A DNA stretch of 64,000 nt from Labyrinthula sp. Ha (taxonomy: Eukaryota > Sar > Bigyra > Labyrinthulida > Labyrinthulaceae), in NCBI GenBank assembly GCA_015227615.1, contig JAALGZ010000050.1:62001-126000 (forward strand). Reading direction: 5' to 3'. The translations under genes were made by a program, and so were the position numbers. Positions 12,329 through 23,831 of this stretch are shown here, one piece after another. Each line of letters opens with the position of its first letter. The stretch's first letter is position 1. The notes under the pieces were generated by a model. That model made no database searches. It worked only from the letters and a program-made list of their open reading frames with translations, and was not told the origin of the DNA.

Positions 12329-13415
12329 ATGTCTCAACTTTGTCCATGTGGATTATCTGGAGAGAACTGTAGTATACTTGATCCAGCACTCGACTCTCTG
12401 GATGAGGCTTTGGATGAGCTCTGTTCTGCTGAAGGGTTTCAAGAGTGTTTTACAGATTCAGATCTTGGTGCTAACTGTGTCTGCGAATGTGGGTTCACTG
12501 GAGATTTGTGTGAGACAAGGCAAGAACCACTACTGTATATTCAAAGTATATTTTTGCTCATTTGCTGACACTTTAGTTCTCGGAATTCTCATTCCATTAT
12601 TACTGATTGGAATCTGCATCTATGCCATTTATGCAATCAATACTCCGATGGACACCTCATTTCCACGTAACCCAGAAAGACTTGTCGATGGGGGCATTCT
12701 TCCAGCAAGTGTGCTCCTGGTATACAGGTTTTGTGTTATGTTGATTGGATACATTATCCTTGGAAGTACCTTGAGTAGGTTTGGATTAGATGAACTTCGC
12801 TTCTTTACCTATTGGACTTGGATTGGATTCACTTTTTACTTCACTCTAGCAACATATCTGTCATATAAGTATGTGTTTCCAGGTACTCTTGGTGGAAGCA
12901 GCTTCAAAATAGATTTCAGTAAATGGGACAGAACACTGTTTGTTACTTTTGAAGTAATGTTTGTTATCACTATCATCATTACCATCTTAACTTGGCTCAT
13001 TCTATTTCCTCTAGAACAGGAAAATGGAACAGAAGGTGATTTGTTGGCGCTAAGAAGCTACTTCTTCCATGGTGGAAATGCTGGTTTTATGCTGGTTGAT
13101 TTTTTCTTTACAAGCGTGATCTTCATACACAAGCACGTTTTTTACTCGATGCTTGTTGTATCCACTTATGTACTGTTTCATGGCCTGTTATTGGTAACTA
13201 GAGATCTGCAAGGCAAAACTATGTGTTCAGTTTATAGTTTCTTCGACCAGGACACTCCAATCTTCTTCGCTTACAGCTTTGGCTTTCTATTCTTGCTATA
13301 CGTGCTTCATGGACTAATGATTTTATTCTCAAAGTTGAAAGATTTTTGTAATTGTAATGTAGAAAGTACGAGTTCGCTTGATAAATCAGCTAATATAGTA
13401 GACAATCGTACATAA
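12329..13415 (+). CDS. EGF-like plus seven-TM protein, rolling-stone/FAR-17A-like
   Basis: Exons 12329-12545 and 12577-13415 are joined by a 31-nt intron, giving 351 residues. Residues 1-62 hold nine cysteines in an EGF-like module ending C-V-C-E-C-G-F-T-G-D-L-C. There is no signal peptide. Seven hydrophobic segments follow (roughly 74-94, 118-139, 148-170, 188-213, 231-250, 253-272, 291-315). The last third has F-F-H-G-G-N, then L-V-D-F, H-K-H-V and C-S-V-Y-S-F-F-D-Q-D. This order resembles the H-G-x-N, L-x-D and Y-x-x-x-D-x motifs I know from the rolling-stone branch of FAR-17a/AIG1-like membrane proteins. The family match is from memory and moderate. A paralog with the same exon-1 length and intron phase lies at 50225-51299, with over half of aligned TM residues identical by eye. 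The 3' end faces the next gene with a 30-bp gap. Confidence 0.85.
12546..12576 (+). other. 31-nt spliceosomal intron (conserved position)
   Basis: It starts GTATAT and ends GCTGACACTTTAG, with CTGAC as a likely branch site close to the 3' end. It is phase 1, after 217 nt of coding sequence. It explains the apparent +1 frame change between the EGF module and the first TM segment. Confidence 0.9.
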
Positions 13416-13445
13416 ATGGGGAAAGGTTAATCAATGTACAAATAG

Positions 13446-14453
13446 TTAATTACCCTTTTCCTCTAGTGTTCGCACAATTATTTGAACAACCTCAAAACAT
13501 ATTCTTCTCGTAAGAGACTGCTGGCAGTTAATCTTTTTATTCACGGGTAGATGTACAACTGTTTTCAGTCTGTCTTCCTTTTCAACATCTACACAAGTTT
13601 CATTCGCCGCTTTAATGTATGCCTTTTGGAGATCTGAAAACAAAACTGGTTTTGATTTAACACATTTCAATAAGTCATCCACAACTGGCATTGGTCGAGG
13701 AACTCGAAGAATATTCACTTCATGTCTCTCCTTGTCCTTGCTCTCATCCAAATTTAATAACTCGCTAAATAATTCTTCATTCTCTTTTGTGTCAAAGGCC
13801 ATTAACTTCTGCTTTTTATTTACATGTTTCTGAAACTCTGGAAACTTATCATCCAGAAAAGCATTTATTGCTTTCTTCCTCAGCTGTCTAATTTCAGTCA
13901 ATGCGCGTTGTTTCTCACTTCCAGAAGCTGCAGTGCTCATGAAAGCATCAAAATAAAACGTATCCCTTGTTTCACAAGGTTTTTTCCTTTTTTCCTTGTT
14001 TTTGTGTTTTTTATTTTCAAAATTCTGTTCATGAAGTAATACTTCATCACATTTCTTCCGATAGAAATTAGTATCAATAGCCGAATAAAACGTTTTCTCT
14101 TTCAAAAAAGTTTTCCTATTCTTGGGTCTTATGTTTCTTACCACCGACACAGATTCTCGCTCTCTTTCCTTAATTGCAGGTCTATTAGAACATGCAACAG
14201 ATTTCCAAGAATATAAATGATTACTCTTCTGACAAACACGTAGCGCAACTTCGTCATCAAAGCATCGAGCTATCCCAGGCAAAAAGTCCCCAGGAAGCAG
14301 TAAGCCAACATTTTCCGGCTTCAACTTAGATTTTAACTTATGACCACCTGATTTAACAACCTGGCTCATCTTTTGAAAGTAATTTTCATCTTCATCCTGA
14401 CTTCTACTCATCTCATTTAATTCTCTGCTTTCTTTATCAACAATATCTTCCAT
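13446..14453 (-). CDS. basic hypothetical protein, probably nuclear
   Basis: This 335-residue protein has no domain I recognise. The N-terminus is acidic and charged. Residues about 110-170 are Lys/Arg-rich, with nuclear-localisation-like clusters (K-x-K-N-K-E-K-R-K-K). A helical, charged middle part may form a short coiled coil. The C-terminus contains P-R-P-M-P-V-V-D-D-L-L and a hydrophobic tail. No membrane segment or signal peptide is present. It is divergent from TFB2 with only 57 bp between the start codons, and its 3' end is 30 bp from the EGF-7TM gene. It therefore probably shares a bidirectional promoter with TFB2. One uninterrupted exon with a TAA stop makes it a secure gene of unknown function. 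Confidence 0.75.
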   Translation of the reverse strand: MEDIVDKESRELNEMSRSQDEDENYFQKMSQVVKSGGHKLKSKLKPENVGLLLPGDFLPGIARCFDDEVALRVCQKSNHLYSWKSVACSNRPAIKERERESVSVVRNIRPKNRKTFLKEKTFYSAIDTNFYRKKCDEVLLHEQNFENKKHKNKEKRKKPCETRDTFYFDAFMSTAASGSEKQRALTEIRQLRKKAINAFLDDKFPEFQKHVNKKQKLMAFDTKENEELFSELLNLDESKDKERHEVNILRVPRPMPVVDDLLKCVKSKPVLFSDLQKAYIKAANETCVDVEKEDRLKTVVHLPVNKKINCQQSLTRRICFEVVQIIVRTLEEKGN

Positions 14454-14510
14454 TTTTCTATCTATATTTTCAATTTGTACTTAATTTTGGGACATTTGCA
14501 ATTTGCAAGA
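14454..14510. promoter_or_regulatory. 57-bp bidirectional promoter region
   Basis: It separates the start codons of the basic hypothetical protein (minus) and TFB2 (plus). It is AT-rich and must hold both transcription starts or overlap the coding ends, which implies very short 5' leaders. Confidence 0.6.
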
Positions 14511-15909
14511 ATGAGTTTTATTGAATTCTTGCAAGATCAAAGCAAAAGTTTTCTTGAAAGTCTTTTAAAAGATTCATGGTCGTGTTTATCCATCTTTCGT
14601 GCGTTATCTGAAATGTCTCGGTCTATGATAATGAGATTGCTATCTTTTGATGATGAATTCCCCCTTTCAGAAATATCTTCTTGGTTTAACAACAGTCCAA
14701 CAACTGGGTAAAGTTTTTGCTTCTCTTCATCCTTTTAGAATACAAACTAAAAGTTGTTTTAAATGTCTGATTAATCTCACTATTCTTCATCCAACCTCCA
14801 CAAAAAATGAAAAGTCTATACTGTACAAGTTAAACCCAAGTTTCAAGCAGAACATCTTCCTTCAGATTCTCTCTACTGCGGAAATAATCCCCTTCACTGA
14901 CAATGAGCAAGAAAAGAAGCAGAAATCCCCATTACTTAATCCATCTGAACTCAATCAATTTGGTGTAAATAACTGGGATGGTGTTTTACATTTCATGGTT
15001 GGACAAAAACGACCAGATATAGAAAGACCTTCAATGAATTTGATCCAACTCTTATTAGAACTTGGTTTAATGAAAGTTCCCAATCCTCAAATGATGTTGA
15101 ATTCAACAAATAATTTTCCTACAATAACAAATAGCGGATATAAATTTCTGCTTCAGGAAACTGAAGAACAAATATGGTTTATTTTGAAGAAGTATGTTCT
15201 TATCTCTGATGAAGAAAAAGGAGTAGAAATTATGCAAATGCTGTTTCGTTTGCAAACTGTTTTACCAGGAAATCCGGGAAGAATTTCGTTTTTAACTCAG
15301 TTTCAAAAAGAGCTTCTTGATTTCTTTAGACAGCTTGGAATTTTATATTCTGATCCTCAAACACAATGTTTTTATCCTACGATTTTAGGAACTAATCTGT
15401 TCAAGAATACCATGATTCCAAGGGACCTAATTGAAAGAAAAACAAAATTAGGAATTATTGTAGAAACTAATTTTAAATGTTATGCATACACAGAAAGTAA
15501 GTTGCATGAAAGAATGCTAAGAGTATTTTTAGATGTTGACTATATTTTGCCCAATTTAGTTGTCTGCTCAGTTACGAGAAAAAGTGTAAAAAGAGGTCTA
15601 CGGCATGGATTGGATTCTAAAGGTATGATAGAGTTTCTGCGAACGAATGCTCACGCTGCATCTAGACAACGAGCTAAAGTAGTTCCTGATAACGTTGCAG
15701 ATCAGCTGTTTCTTTGGGAACAAGAGCGAGATAGAATTAAATGCAGCCCAGGTATGCTCTACCAAAATTTCGAAGGTGATGAGTTTGATGAAGCTTGCAG
15801 ATTTGCCTTGGAAAGAAATATTTTAAAGTGGTCCAATAAAATGAAACAGTTTCTGTTTGTGGAAGAGAAACACGTTGCCGAGATGACAAAGTACTTTGAG
15901 GGCAATTAG
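14511..15909 (+). CDS. TFB2: TFIIH core subunit p52/Tfb2
   Basis: Exons 14511-14707 and 14739-15909 are joined by a 31-nt intron, giving 455 residues, close to human p52 (GTF2H4, 462). This subunit anchors and stimulates the XPB helicase in TFIIH, for transcription initiation and nucleotide excision repair in the nucleus. Family hallmarks seen in order: an N-terminal helical region with W-F-N-N, then L-N-P-S-F; L-H-F-M-V-G about a third of the way in; G-Y-K-F-L-L-Q-E near the middle; F-Y-P-T; then I-V-E-T-N-F-K-x-Y-A-Y and the C-terminal N-A-H with D-Q-L-F-L-W-E-Q-E-R-D-R. All align with yeast Tfb2 and human p52 as I remember them. The ATG at 14511 is chosen because it begins the conserved helical segment. 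Stop is TAG. It shares a 57-bp promoter with its left neighbour and ends 2 bp from the convergent gene on its right. Confidence 0.95.
14708..14738 (+). other. 31-nt spliceosomal intron in TFB2
   Basis: It starts GTAAAG and ends CATCCTTTTAG. Unspliced, the frame ends at a TAA formed across the donor. Spliced, GG|A joins S-P-T-T-G to I-Q-T-K, as expected from the spacing of W-x-N to L-N-P-x-F in other Tfb2 proteins. Confidence 0.9.
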
Positions 15910-15911
15910 GA

Positions 15912-17045
15912 TCATTTGGGCTTTAGATTTTTTGGTACGAGTGTCAATACCGCGCTTTTATTTAGTAGTGGGATCTCAGGGAAGTAGCCTTGATGAGCGC
16001 AGAGATCACGAAACTCTAGATAGATCTCTCTTAGAACCAGTTTTGCATCCTCTATGGAGTTGAACTGAGTGGTACCAGAAACTTCTCCAATGGGGATTTT
16101 GATCTGCACAAGTTTGGCGTCTTCCAGTGCGTTGAGGACGTCATTTGATACTCTAACCTTTGTTCCTTCACTAGCAAAGTAGTCAAAACAGTTCAGATCA
16201 TTTATTTCATGCGCCAGTACTACGGGTTTCTTGGCACACTGTTTGATTGCTTTTACCAAGTCCTGCTGGAGTGCTCGAATCTTTTTGTCTTCTGTTTTAA
16301 CGCCATCAACTTTGACTTTATTTTCAGTTCTAATGTTCTCTTTCCTTTTTCTTATGCATTTAGTGACACTGTGTATTTGGTTTTGCTTCATTTTATACCT
16401 TAAAGCTTCCATCCTCCAGAATGGTAGCTGCATTAGTTTCTTCCCTGAACATTTTCTTGTAACTTTTGAGTGTCGAGTCTCAATTTCATGCCGCTGGTAG
16501 TGCGGAAGACAACTCTTGCAAACTTTTACCTCCTGGTAAAGCTGGGCTGGGTTCAAGCTTGCAAAAAAACTCTCCGGCTTTTGGTTTACCTTTGCCATTC
16601 GTTCCCTCAAAATGCTACTGTACAGAACACTATGGGCATTTACTTTAAGCTCATCAGAGTTGGTACAGTAGTCCCCTAAGCACCAATCTGGAAGTTTGGG
16701 TAAAGGTTTAATCCTTTCATTTAAGAAGAAATTTGATGAAACGAGCTTCATGGACTTCTTAAAATTTTTCTTTGCCGCCTGTTCTTCTTTCTCTTTGTTG
16801 TTTTTGTAACAAGAGATTCGGTTTTGCAGGGTTGAAACCCTTGGGAGAGGAACCTTCAGTCGCAGGGTCATGTTAGGAACTGTTCTCTCTTGTCTTGCAC
16901 TCTTAAATGTGGATCCAAAGGCAAAATATTCCGGAGATTTTGGTTTTTTCCTGGAATGAAGTTGAATTTTAACAATCTGTTGCTCATTAGACTTTTTCTT
17001 TTGTGGCCTTAGTTCTTCTAACCATTCAAAAAATTGTTCTTCCAT
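15912..17045 (-). CDS. basic hypothetical protein with a C-x-x-C motif
   Basis: This 377-residue, very basic protein has no family I can name. Near the middle, L-Y-x-E-V-K-V-C-K-S-C-L-P-H-Y-Q resembles half of a metal-binding knuckle. Further Cys residues (W-C-L-G-D-Y-C and K-C-S-G-K) precede and follow it, so a zinc site is possible but unproven. Lys/Arg-rich stretches before it and after it suggest nucleic-acid or cytoskeletal binding. The C-terminal third looks globular and less charged. No TM segments or signal peptide are seen. The TGA stop lies 2 bp from the TFB2 stop, so transcripts from the two strands must overlap at their 3' ends. Plus-strand open frames inside 16209-16679 are antisense shadows. 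Confidence 0.75.
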   Translation of the reverse strand: MEEQFFEWLEELRPQKKKSNEQQIVKIQLHSRKKPKSPEYFAFGSTFKSARQERTVPNMTLRLKVPLPRVSTLQNRISCYKNNKEKEEQAAKKNFKKSMKLVSSNFFLNERIKPLPKLPDWCLGDYCTNSDELKVNAHSVLYSSILRERMAKVNQKPESFFASLNPAQLYQEVKVCKSCLPHYQRHEIETRHSKVTRKCSGKKLMQLPFWRMEALRYKMKQNQIHSVTKCIRKRKENIRTENKVKVDGVKTEDKKIRALQQDLVKAIKQCAKKPVVLAHEINDLNCFDYFASEGTKVRVSNDVLNALEDAKLVQIKIPIGEVSGTTQFNSIEDAKLVLREIYLEFRDLCAHQGYFPEIPLLNKSAVLTLVPKNLKPK

Positions 17046-20000
17046 GGCGAATCTTTTAGTCGTAACATTTCTTAAACGGATCTTCCCCGAGTTCTTTTTC
17101 TTTATTTTCTCCGGTTCAATTAAGTGCTAAAGGTATATGACATTGTATTAATTCCACGTAAAAAAGAAAAGTAAAACTTGCCTAAAAGTTGAAAGGTAGC
17201 AATCGTGAGAAATTTTAGAACTTGCTAAGTATTGTTTTTCTTACAGGTTTCTTATATTAATTTCTTGCAACGAAGGAGTTGGATGAAGAAGTGAATAAGT
17301 CATAGGGGAAATGGCATTGCTAGGATGGAAAAGCTTTGATCATTCATTATATAGAGAAGCTACCCAGCGTTTCTTAATTCTCTGAGTTTTTGAGTAAGAA
17401 GCACTATACAACCAAACTATATAGATTTAGTAACGAATTTACTACCTTATGATTAACTTGGATCCTCACGTTGAGAAAAAATTTAGTTCTTTTTTCATGA
17501 ACATCTGTTAAATGCCTGGAAATCGATGAGGGAATTATACTTGTAGCGGGTACTATAGTCTTACTTACTAGTGACACCTCCATCAGCCTTGTATTCACCT
17601 ACCACTGAGTTTTAGTTAGGTGATTTCTTAAGCTCGCACATGAACTCAGCGTTACTGATGCAAGGAAATTTTTTGATTATCTGGTAGTTCACTCGGTCTC
17701 TCATTTGATAAGAATAATCAATAACCAAGTAGCCCTTATTTTGTTTCGGGACATCTTTAAGAAATATGGAGTCTTGATTCCTATTAATGGTTTATGATTC
17801 TATTTTGAATATAAATGGAAGATTAAGCCACATGGACAAAATAAATATTTTATCTTTGTTTATGCAACGTATGGAGTTTCCATATATTGGCTCAATGGAA
17901 TGGGAATAGCTTGGAAATACAATATAGTGGGACACCATGGCATCTTTCTTAAGGTTTTCATAAGGTGCAAGAATAAAATGTTCTTTGGCTATGTTGCCTA
18001 CGTGTATGAGATCGAATCTTGTATTGCTAACCATTGATTATCAATGTTCAATCAAAGTAGCTGGGGGAGTTATCCCAATTAATTAACAAGGGAAAGAAAA
18101 GGAAAGCATTAATTCATAAATTTTCACTAAATCAAGTGCGACACATATAAATCACCATGGTTGGTAAGTTTCTTATTATCTGAGTAACAATCAAGCTTAA
18201 TGACCTTATGTAAGATAATTCAGATCATTGTGGTGTACAAATGAATAGCCCCTAATCCACTAAGCAACTGCCCTTATACATTGGATTGTGTAGGGCAATA
18301 TGAGTAGTTTACCAAGACTGTCACTATCTCGAGCAAATGAACTAACACTAGGGGATTCTCTTCTACTAGGAAATATATGTTGTCCCTAAATTCTAGCAAA
18401 AGCTAGTGTGAGGGACACGTGCCATATACAACTTGTGATAAGAAAAAATAGACCCAGATATAGGTATGGTCCTTGTTGGTGGGATTTTTTCTAAAGCTTG
18501 GAAAACTCCAGTAATATGCTTTTCAGAATAGTAACATGCTTTACAATACTACCACCTTCAATGTAACTTTCTATTTTCTCTGTATGACCAGGTTAAGCTT
18601 CGTTACAGTCTCATGACTTCACTTGATAGTTCCTGGGTATTTTAGCTTATAAGCCGATTACCTTCCCATCCTACATAACTATAATATTCATTATAATATT
18701 CTTACAATAGACGTAAATTCATTCCCAATTAAAAATATCTTATGAAGTTCTTTTGAGGAGTTGACTAAACACGCTCAACCCAAGAAAAAATAATAAAATT
18801 TTCTTCATTTTCCAAGTTATTCTACATTTAACACATGAATTAATTCATGCTATTTAATGATTGTGTTACTACCATCAATTTTTAGTTTACTTTGACTTCT
18901 TTTTCCAAGTGCAAGCTAGATGTGGTAGCACTTTCATAAATATTTGCATATTCAAGATTAATGACAAATTTCTCTATGGTTTCTGGGTAAGGTATCGAAG
19001 TTTATTAGCATCTTCATTCACTCTCATAGGTTGAGCTTTATATATGTGCAACTGTTTCACCAAACAAATGTTTTCAAAGTTTATTCGAGGATGAAAGAGT
19101 TCGCCACTCTTGCTGCTATTTAGAACGTCTTTGTCATAGGTGTATGTAAGACACATATCTGATGATTCATGAGTTGTCTGGTGTTCCCAGGAAGAGCAAA
19201 TTATTACTTGAGTTTCCTTGATCATAACTGTGGTACAGTCATGTAGCATGGCTCACCCCAACAACATGTGCTCCCTAGGTTCTGCACTTGAAACACCCGC
19301 TTAAGCAAACCGATTCTTCTTTTTCCCGAATTACATTACTTCCACCCTTACTAAAGTTATTTTCAACGTTTCGTCTTCGCGAGACACCAAGTTTTTCTTA
19401 GTCAAGCAACTCTTTCATAGGAGTTGAAGAATTTAATATTTTTTAATCTGGGACAAAAAACCTCAAGACTAATAGTTATCCACATAGATGTCGGGACGTC
19501 CATGATTGTGGCCATCAAAGGAGTGAATAGTAATGTATCCATTGCGAGGAAAAAGAACTCAACTCTGAGCTCTGTTTATGGTGTACGAAGCATTCTGATT
19601 TGTTTTCAGTTATCGCACAACCCTACAAAAAATGACTTGAAATTTTACGAAAAAATAAAACCTAGGTGCGTTACCAAAATGTAGTCTTGACCGACAGAAA
19701 AGAATATGATCCCAAGAGAATTATCTAACGCGGCCGCAAAGATCTAAATGCAACAGAAAATCGGTCAGAAAGTAGTAGGAATATTTACTTCCTCAAGTCA
19801 TTGAGGAATACTGCGACAAATTAGAGTTCTGCCTATCAAAAAGAAATCATAATAATGCAAGAAAGGCGAGGCAAAAGGTTTGGAAAAAGATCAAATAATA
19901 CAGAATATGTTGGAATATTTGAAACTGCAAATACTGCCAAATTTTTATGTAGGTTGTGCAGTATGAGTAATAGGAAAGAAGTGGAGTGGTCAAGATAAGA

Positions 20001-21013
20001 TGAAAGGGTCCATGATCATTCCTGGTATTTCCAAAGGTCATTGATATCAGAGAAGGTCAAAGGTTTGAAGAAAGGAAGGACAAAAATTGCATCATGTGGT
20101 TCTTGAGTAGTTTTATGGTCATGGTTGGTTTCCATTAGCTAGTTGCTAGATGGTTAATCCTCCAAATAGGAGTACCTGTGTAACTATCCATAAGGAAAAT
20201 GATAGATAAGTAGTCAACTTAGAGTCTTCTTCTCTTAACTAACAAACAAACCAGCTTTGGCTAGAAGAAAACCAAAGCAAACAGGGTGCACGAAAAAAAA
20301 GTAGGTCTATAAGGAAGAAGTGAATGAAAGTCTTACTTGAGGAAAGGCTTTAGAACTTCTTATTCGGTTCTATTCTATCAATAAAGAGCGAAATAAAGGC
20401 AATATATGCGTATTGTGCAAATAAACACAGCTTCGCGTAAGTTCCAGTCGTACGCAAAATGGTTAATTAAATAGAGCGAGGATATATCTATATTACACAA
20501 AGCGCACAGTTCTATTAATATTCTTCTTGTTTTGAAAAACAAGAAGTTATTTTATTGTTTTTTTTGTATTTAAAAAACTAACAACCACCCTATCTTTCTG
20601 GGCCTAAGTCTTCGACAAGAACGGCTTTTTTGAACAAAGATTTGTTCCCGATTAAACGGTAAGTAATTATTGGTATTTGATTTAATTCCAGGCGCGCTTT
20701 TGGGAGAACTGTACCAGAAAAGAGCGGTTCGATTAAAATGGCATGATTATAATATTGATATCGGCAAGGTAAATTCAATGGAAGAAAAAGGCAAGATTAA
20801 ATAAGGCAGATATCAGTTTTTGGGTAACTTGATGTGAATAAGATCAACGCGAACAAAGATTTTAAAGAAACAAACAAAACCCGAGTTTTTCGACTCTTTT
20901 TGTTTCATAAAAAGTATCTTAGAAGATGAAACATAAGGAGATATTACATATTGTTCCATAACTCCTTTCAAAATCATATAGAAAAATCATTTCAAGGAAA
21001 CAACATAAAAAAT
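17046..21013. other. gene desert
   Basis: No supportable gene was found in nearly 4 kb. Short open frames (for example minus 18974-19249) have no recognisable motif. A perfect 11-bp stem hairpin occurs at 20523-20546. Confidence 0.55.
20523..20546. repeat. perfect 11-bp-stem hairpin
   Basis: CTTCTTGTTTT is followed, after a two-base loop, by AAAACAAGAAG. It lies about 470 bp upstream of the Myb gene. Its function is unknown. Confidence 0.5.
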
Positions 21014-21634
21014 ATGGTATATGAACAATACGTAGGAAAATGGTCAGAAGACGAAGATAAGTTATTAACTTCGCTTGTTCCTGAAAAAGGAAAAAAAAAT
21101 TGGATAGAGATATCTTCACAAATTCAAAACCGAACAAGATCCCAATGCATGCAGAGATATTATCAAGTTGTTCGACCTGGATTAAAAAAAGGTTCTTGGA
21201 CAAAAGAAGAAGACGAACTTCTAGCAAGTGTTGTATATGATTTTCTAGGTGATAAAATATTTCAAAAACCAGTGCCAAAAATAAGAAATTGGAAGTTTTG
21301 TGAAAAAGTCTTACCGAATAGAACAAGTAAACAATGTCGGGAAAGATGGACACTTGCTTTAGATCCTTGTATAAATCACTCTGAATGGAGTAATTGGGAA
21401 GATAATAAATTAATAACTTTACAAACACTAATAGGAAATAAATGGTGTTTAATAAAAGAACTTTTAAATACAAATAGAACTGAAAACTCTGTGAAATTGA
21501 GATATAATAAAATACAAAGAAATAATTTAGGAAAAAGAAAACAAGAAGATGAAAATAGTGTATGTAGTAAAAAGTCACGTGAATCACTTACAGTTGAAGA
21601 TTTTATGGAAGTTGAACAACTTTTGAGAAAATAA
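21014..21634 (+). CDS. three-repeat Myb DNA-binding protein
   Basis: This 206-residue protein is almost entirely Myb repeats. R1 (about 8-56) has W10, W30 and Y50. R2 (about 61-118) has W62, W93 and W112 with R-T-S-K-Q-C-R-E-R-W. R3 (about 123-168) has W125, W144 and Y164. R2 carries about 11 extra residues between its first and second Trp compared with the usual 19-residue spacing. The repeats bind DNA as a major-groove helix-turn-helix set; 3R-Myb proteins usually regulate cell-cycle or differentiation genes. A Lys/Arg-rich tail (K-R-K, K-K-S-R) may be a nuclear signal. The first in-frame ATG is at 21014. The frame is open upstream but has no earlier ATG. No intron is needed. Desert lies on both sides. 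Confidence 0.9.
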   Translation: MVYEQYVGKWSEDEDKLLTSLVPEKGKKNWIEISSQIQNRTRSQCMQRYYQVVRPGLKKGSWTKEEDELLASVVYDFLGDKIFQKPVPKIRNWKFCEKVLPNRTSKQCRERWTLALDPCINHSEWSNWEDNKLITLQTLIGNKWCLIKELLNTNRTENSVKLRYNKIQRNNLGKRKQEDENSVCSKKSRESLTVEDFMEVEQLLRK

Positions 21635-23831
21635 TTTTTGTTGTCAGTTTTTAGTCAAAGTTTATGTTTTGAAACTGTTTTTATTTATTTTGAGTTTTGG
21701 GTAGATGAATGTAGTCATAAGTATTTTTTATAGTTGTTTTTTGAACCTTAAGTAAATTCCAAGTCTTCTCTATGTGGTTTTAATACTATAAGAATACTTT
21801 TTTTTACTCTTTTGTTTTCTCTATTCACTTGGAAAATATGTATTGTTGGCTAAAATAAATTCATTTAATATTTGAATAGGATTATGGCATTAATAATATG
21901 CTTTTTCTATGAAATAGTTCTTTACTGTTGTAAAATCTATTGAATATGTTTCTTCATTCAAGTGTGTTTTTTTTCTGCTCCAGTAGATTAATACTAAAAA
22001 ACGTTTCATAACACTTGGCTTCATGAATGTAACAGTGCTTATTTGTCTTTTTCTTCCTTATCATTCCTAACCAACTTTTTTAAGAGAACAATTATATTTT
22101 TGGAATTTGTGAACATTTAGAAATTAGGTTTAACCTTGCAAGAATTTGTTTAAGATTGCACTTGTTTCTGGTTGACCTCCGTCAATCATCAAGGAATTTC
22201 TTAGTGTAAACAGGGTCTTCAGTAGATTTTACACTTGACTTCTTAACTCTTGTCAAAATGATCTGTTACTATAGTGTTCATATGTTATATAACGTTATGT
22301 ACTCGTTGTTCAGCATTTAATTATTCCAAATCATGTTTTTGAGAAGTTTACATTCTGAAGAAAAGCATTAAGGTTAGTATAATATACTTTTTTTGTTTTA
22401 GCCAAGGCTTCTAGGCAATACTTCTTCTACTCTACGCATTCTATGTTTAATACAAAAAGAGCAAATTACTTAAAAAAACACAACTAAGGACCATCTATCT
22501 GGAGGTTTCAATTGCATGTTCCGCATTCAAAATATATTCTACGCCTCAAATGAGAAAACTCTCTTAATATAGCTACTTGATATTTCTTGTACTTGACCGA
22601 ATACTTACTGTGTTGATTACGGTCAAACGATGGGATTCTGAATCTTGTATATAGTACTCTTAGTCTCTCTCCATTTAATGTTCTAAACCCATAGCACCCT
22701 ATCCTATTTTCAAAATAAATCTCATTCAGATCATTAAGTAATTATAACCTAGGCGAATAGATTTCTATTTTACCCTGCTATTGTATCAAACAGGATGTCT
22801 AGCCTATATATCTGTTGTCTATAATGATGGTTAGGCAGTATGATTTCTACAGCAGCGAAGCCTTGGCAGGAAATATAAGCGTAAAAGCGAATCAGCAATA
22901 TTACGAATGGTACTTGCATCTAGTAGAGATAGTTGATGTAACTTGGTTTAACTATAGTTCAGAAGTAGCACAAGTAGTAGATTACAAAGTCTTGGATTAT
23001 CTTAATATTAAGATCTATTGCCATAATCGCAATAATTTCTTATACTACCAAATGTTTGATCTGCTAAGCAACATTATCATGTAAGTGCAAGTTCTTTATG
23101 AACCTCCAGGAATACAACTAGCTACGTGTTCATGTAACAATACCTCGAGAAACCTTAGAGCAGAGCTCATTCAACTCCCATATTAGTCTAGAAAATTCAA
23201 TGCAGAGTTATTCTTTTGAAAAAATGAAAAAAGTGAGGTATGCTGAGTGATGAAGCATGTAAATATAACAATCAACCAGTTTCAAAAGTTCTTACTTGGA
23301 TTAAAAATAAACATCTAGAATGGGTTGGAGTTCTCAATATTGAACTCTAAGCAGTTAATGCACGAGTTGCAAGGAAGAGAAAGCAGGATCCCTTTTACCA
23401 ATGACTTATGAAACCTCTATAGATGCTGTGGTTGCACCCTGTTGGAGAGAATATATCAGCCTGAAACAAGTACTTCACTTTATGAGTCCTGCCAAGGGGG
23501 AAATGAATATAATGTTGAACACCACATAGTTGCTACAGCTGTTAAAATCAGTTAAAATGGAATACTTCCGAAGCAAAATACTGAGCAAGAGTTTGAAACA
23601 ATATCGGATTCACTAAGAAAGAATGGAAATTAAGCTGGTTGTGTAAATGCTTCCTAGATCTTGTTTAATTTTACTTGTTCAGTCTGGTAGGTCTACCTGA
23701 TAGTCAGTGTTATATAAACCTAAACAAACCTTGAAGATAGGCACTGTTTTCAACGCAGAAAAATGACTAAAACATTAACTAGGTCAGAAGGCTAGTTCCC
23801 CGGTTTTTTATGCTGCAGTAGTCATTCCAAG
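21635..23831. other. gene desert left of the first hAT-like element
   Basis: I see no supportable gene. An 89-codon frame at 22815-23084 and scattered coding-like stretches to about 23600 show no identifiable domain. They could be an old, decayed insertion, but I cannot assign one. Confidence 0.5.

Noticed and set aside
12500-12580. Programmed +1 frameshift in the EGF-7TM gene
   Set aside because: The paralog changes frame at the same place, and both loci have GT-AG introns of fitting phase (31 and 28 nt) with branch-like motifs. Splicing is the simpler explanation.
16209-16679. Plus-strand frames inside the basic C-x-x-C gene
   Set aside because: They are antisense to a long, uninterrupted minus-strand gene and show no features of their own.
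22815-23620. Coding-like stretches that might be an old mobile element
   Set aside because: No transposase, polymerase or terminal repeats could be recognised, so no element was assigned.
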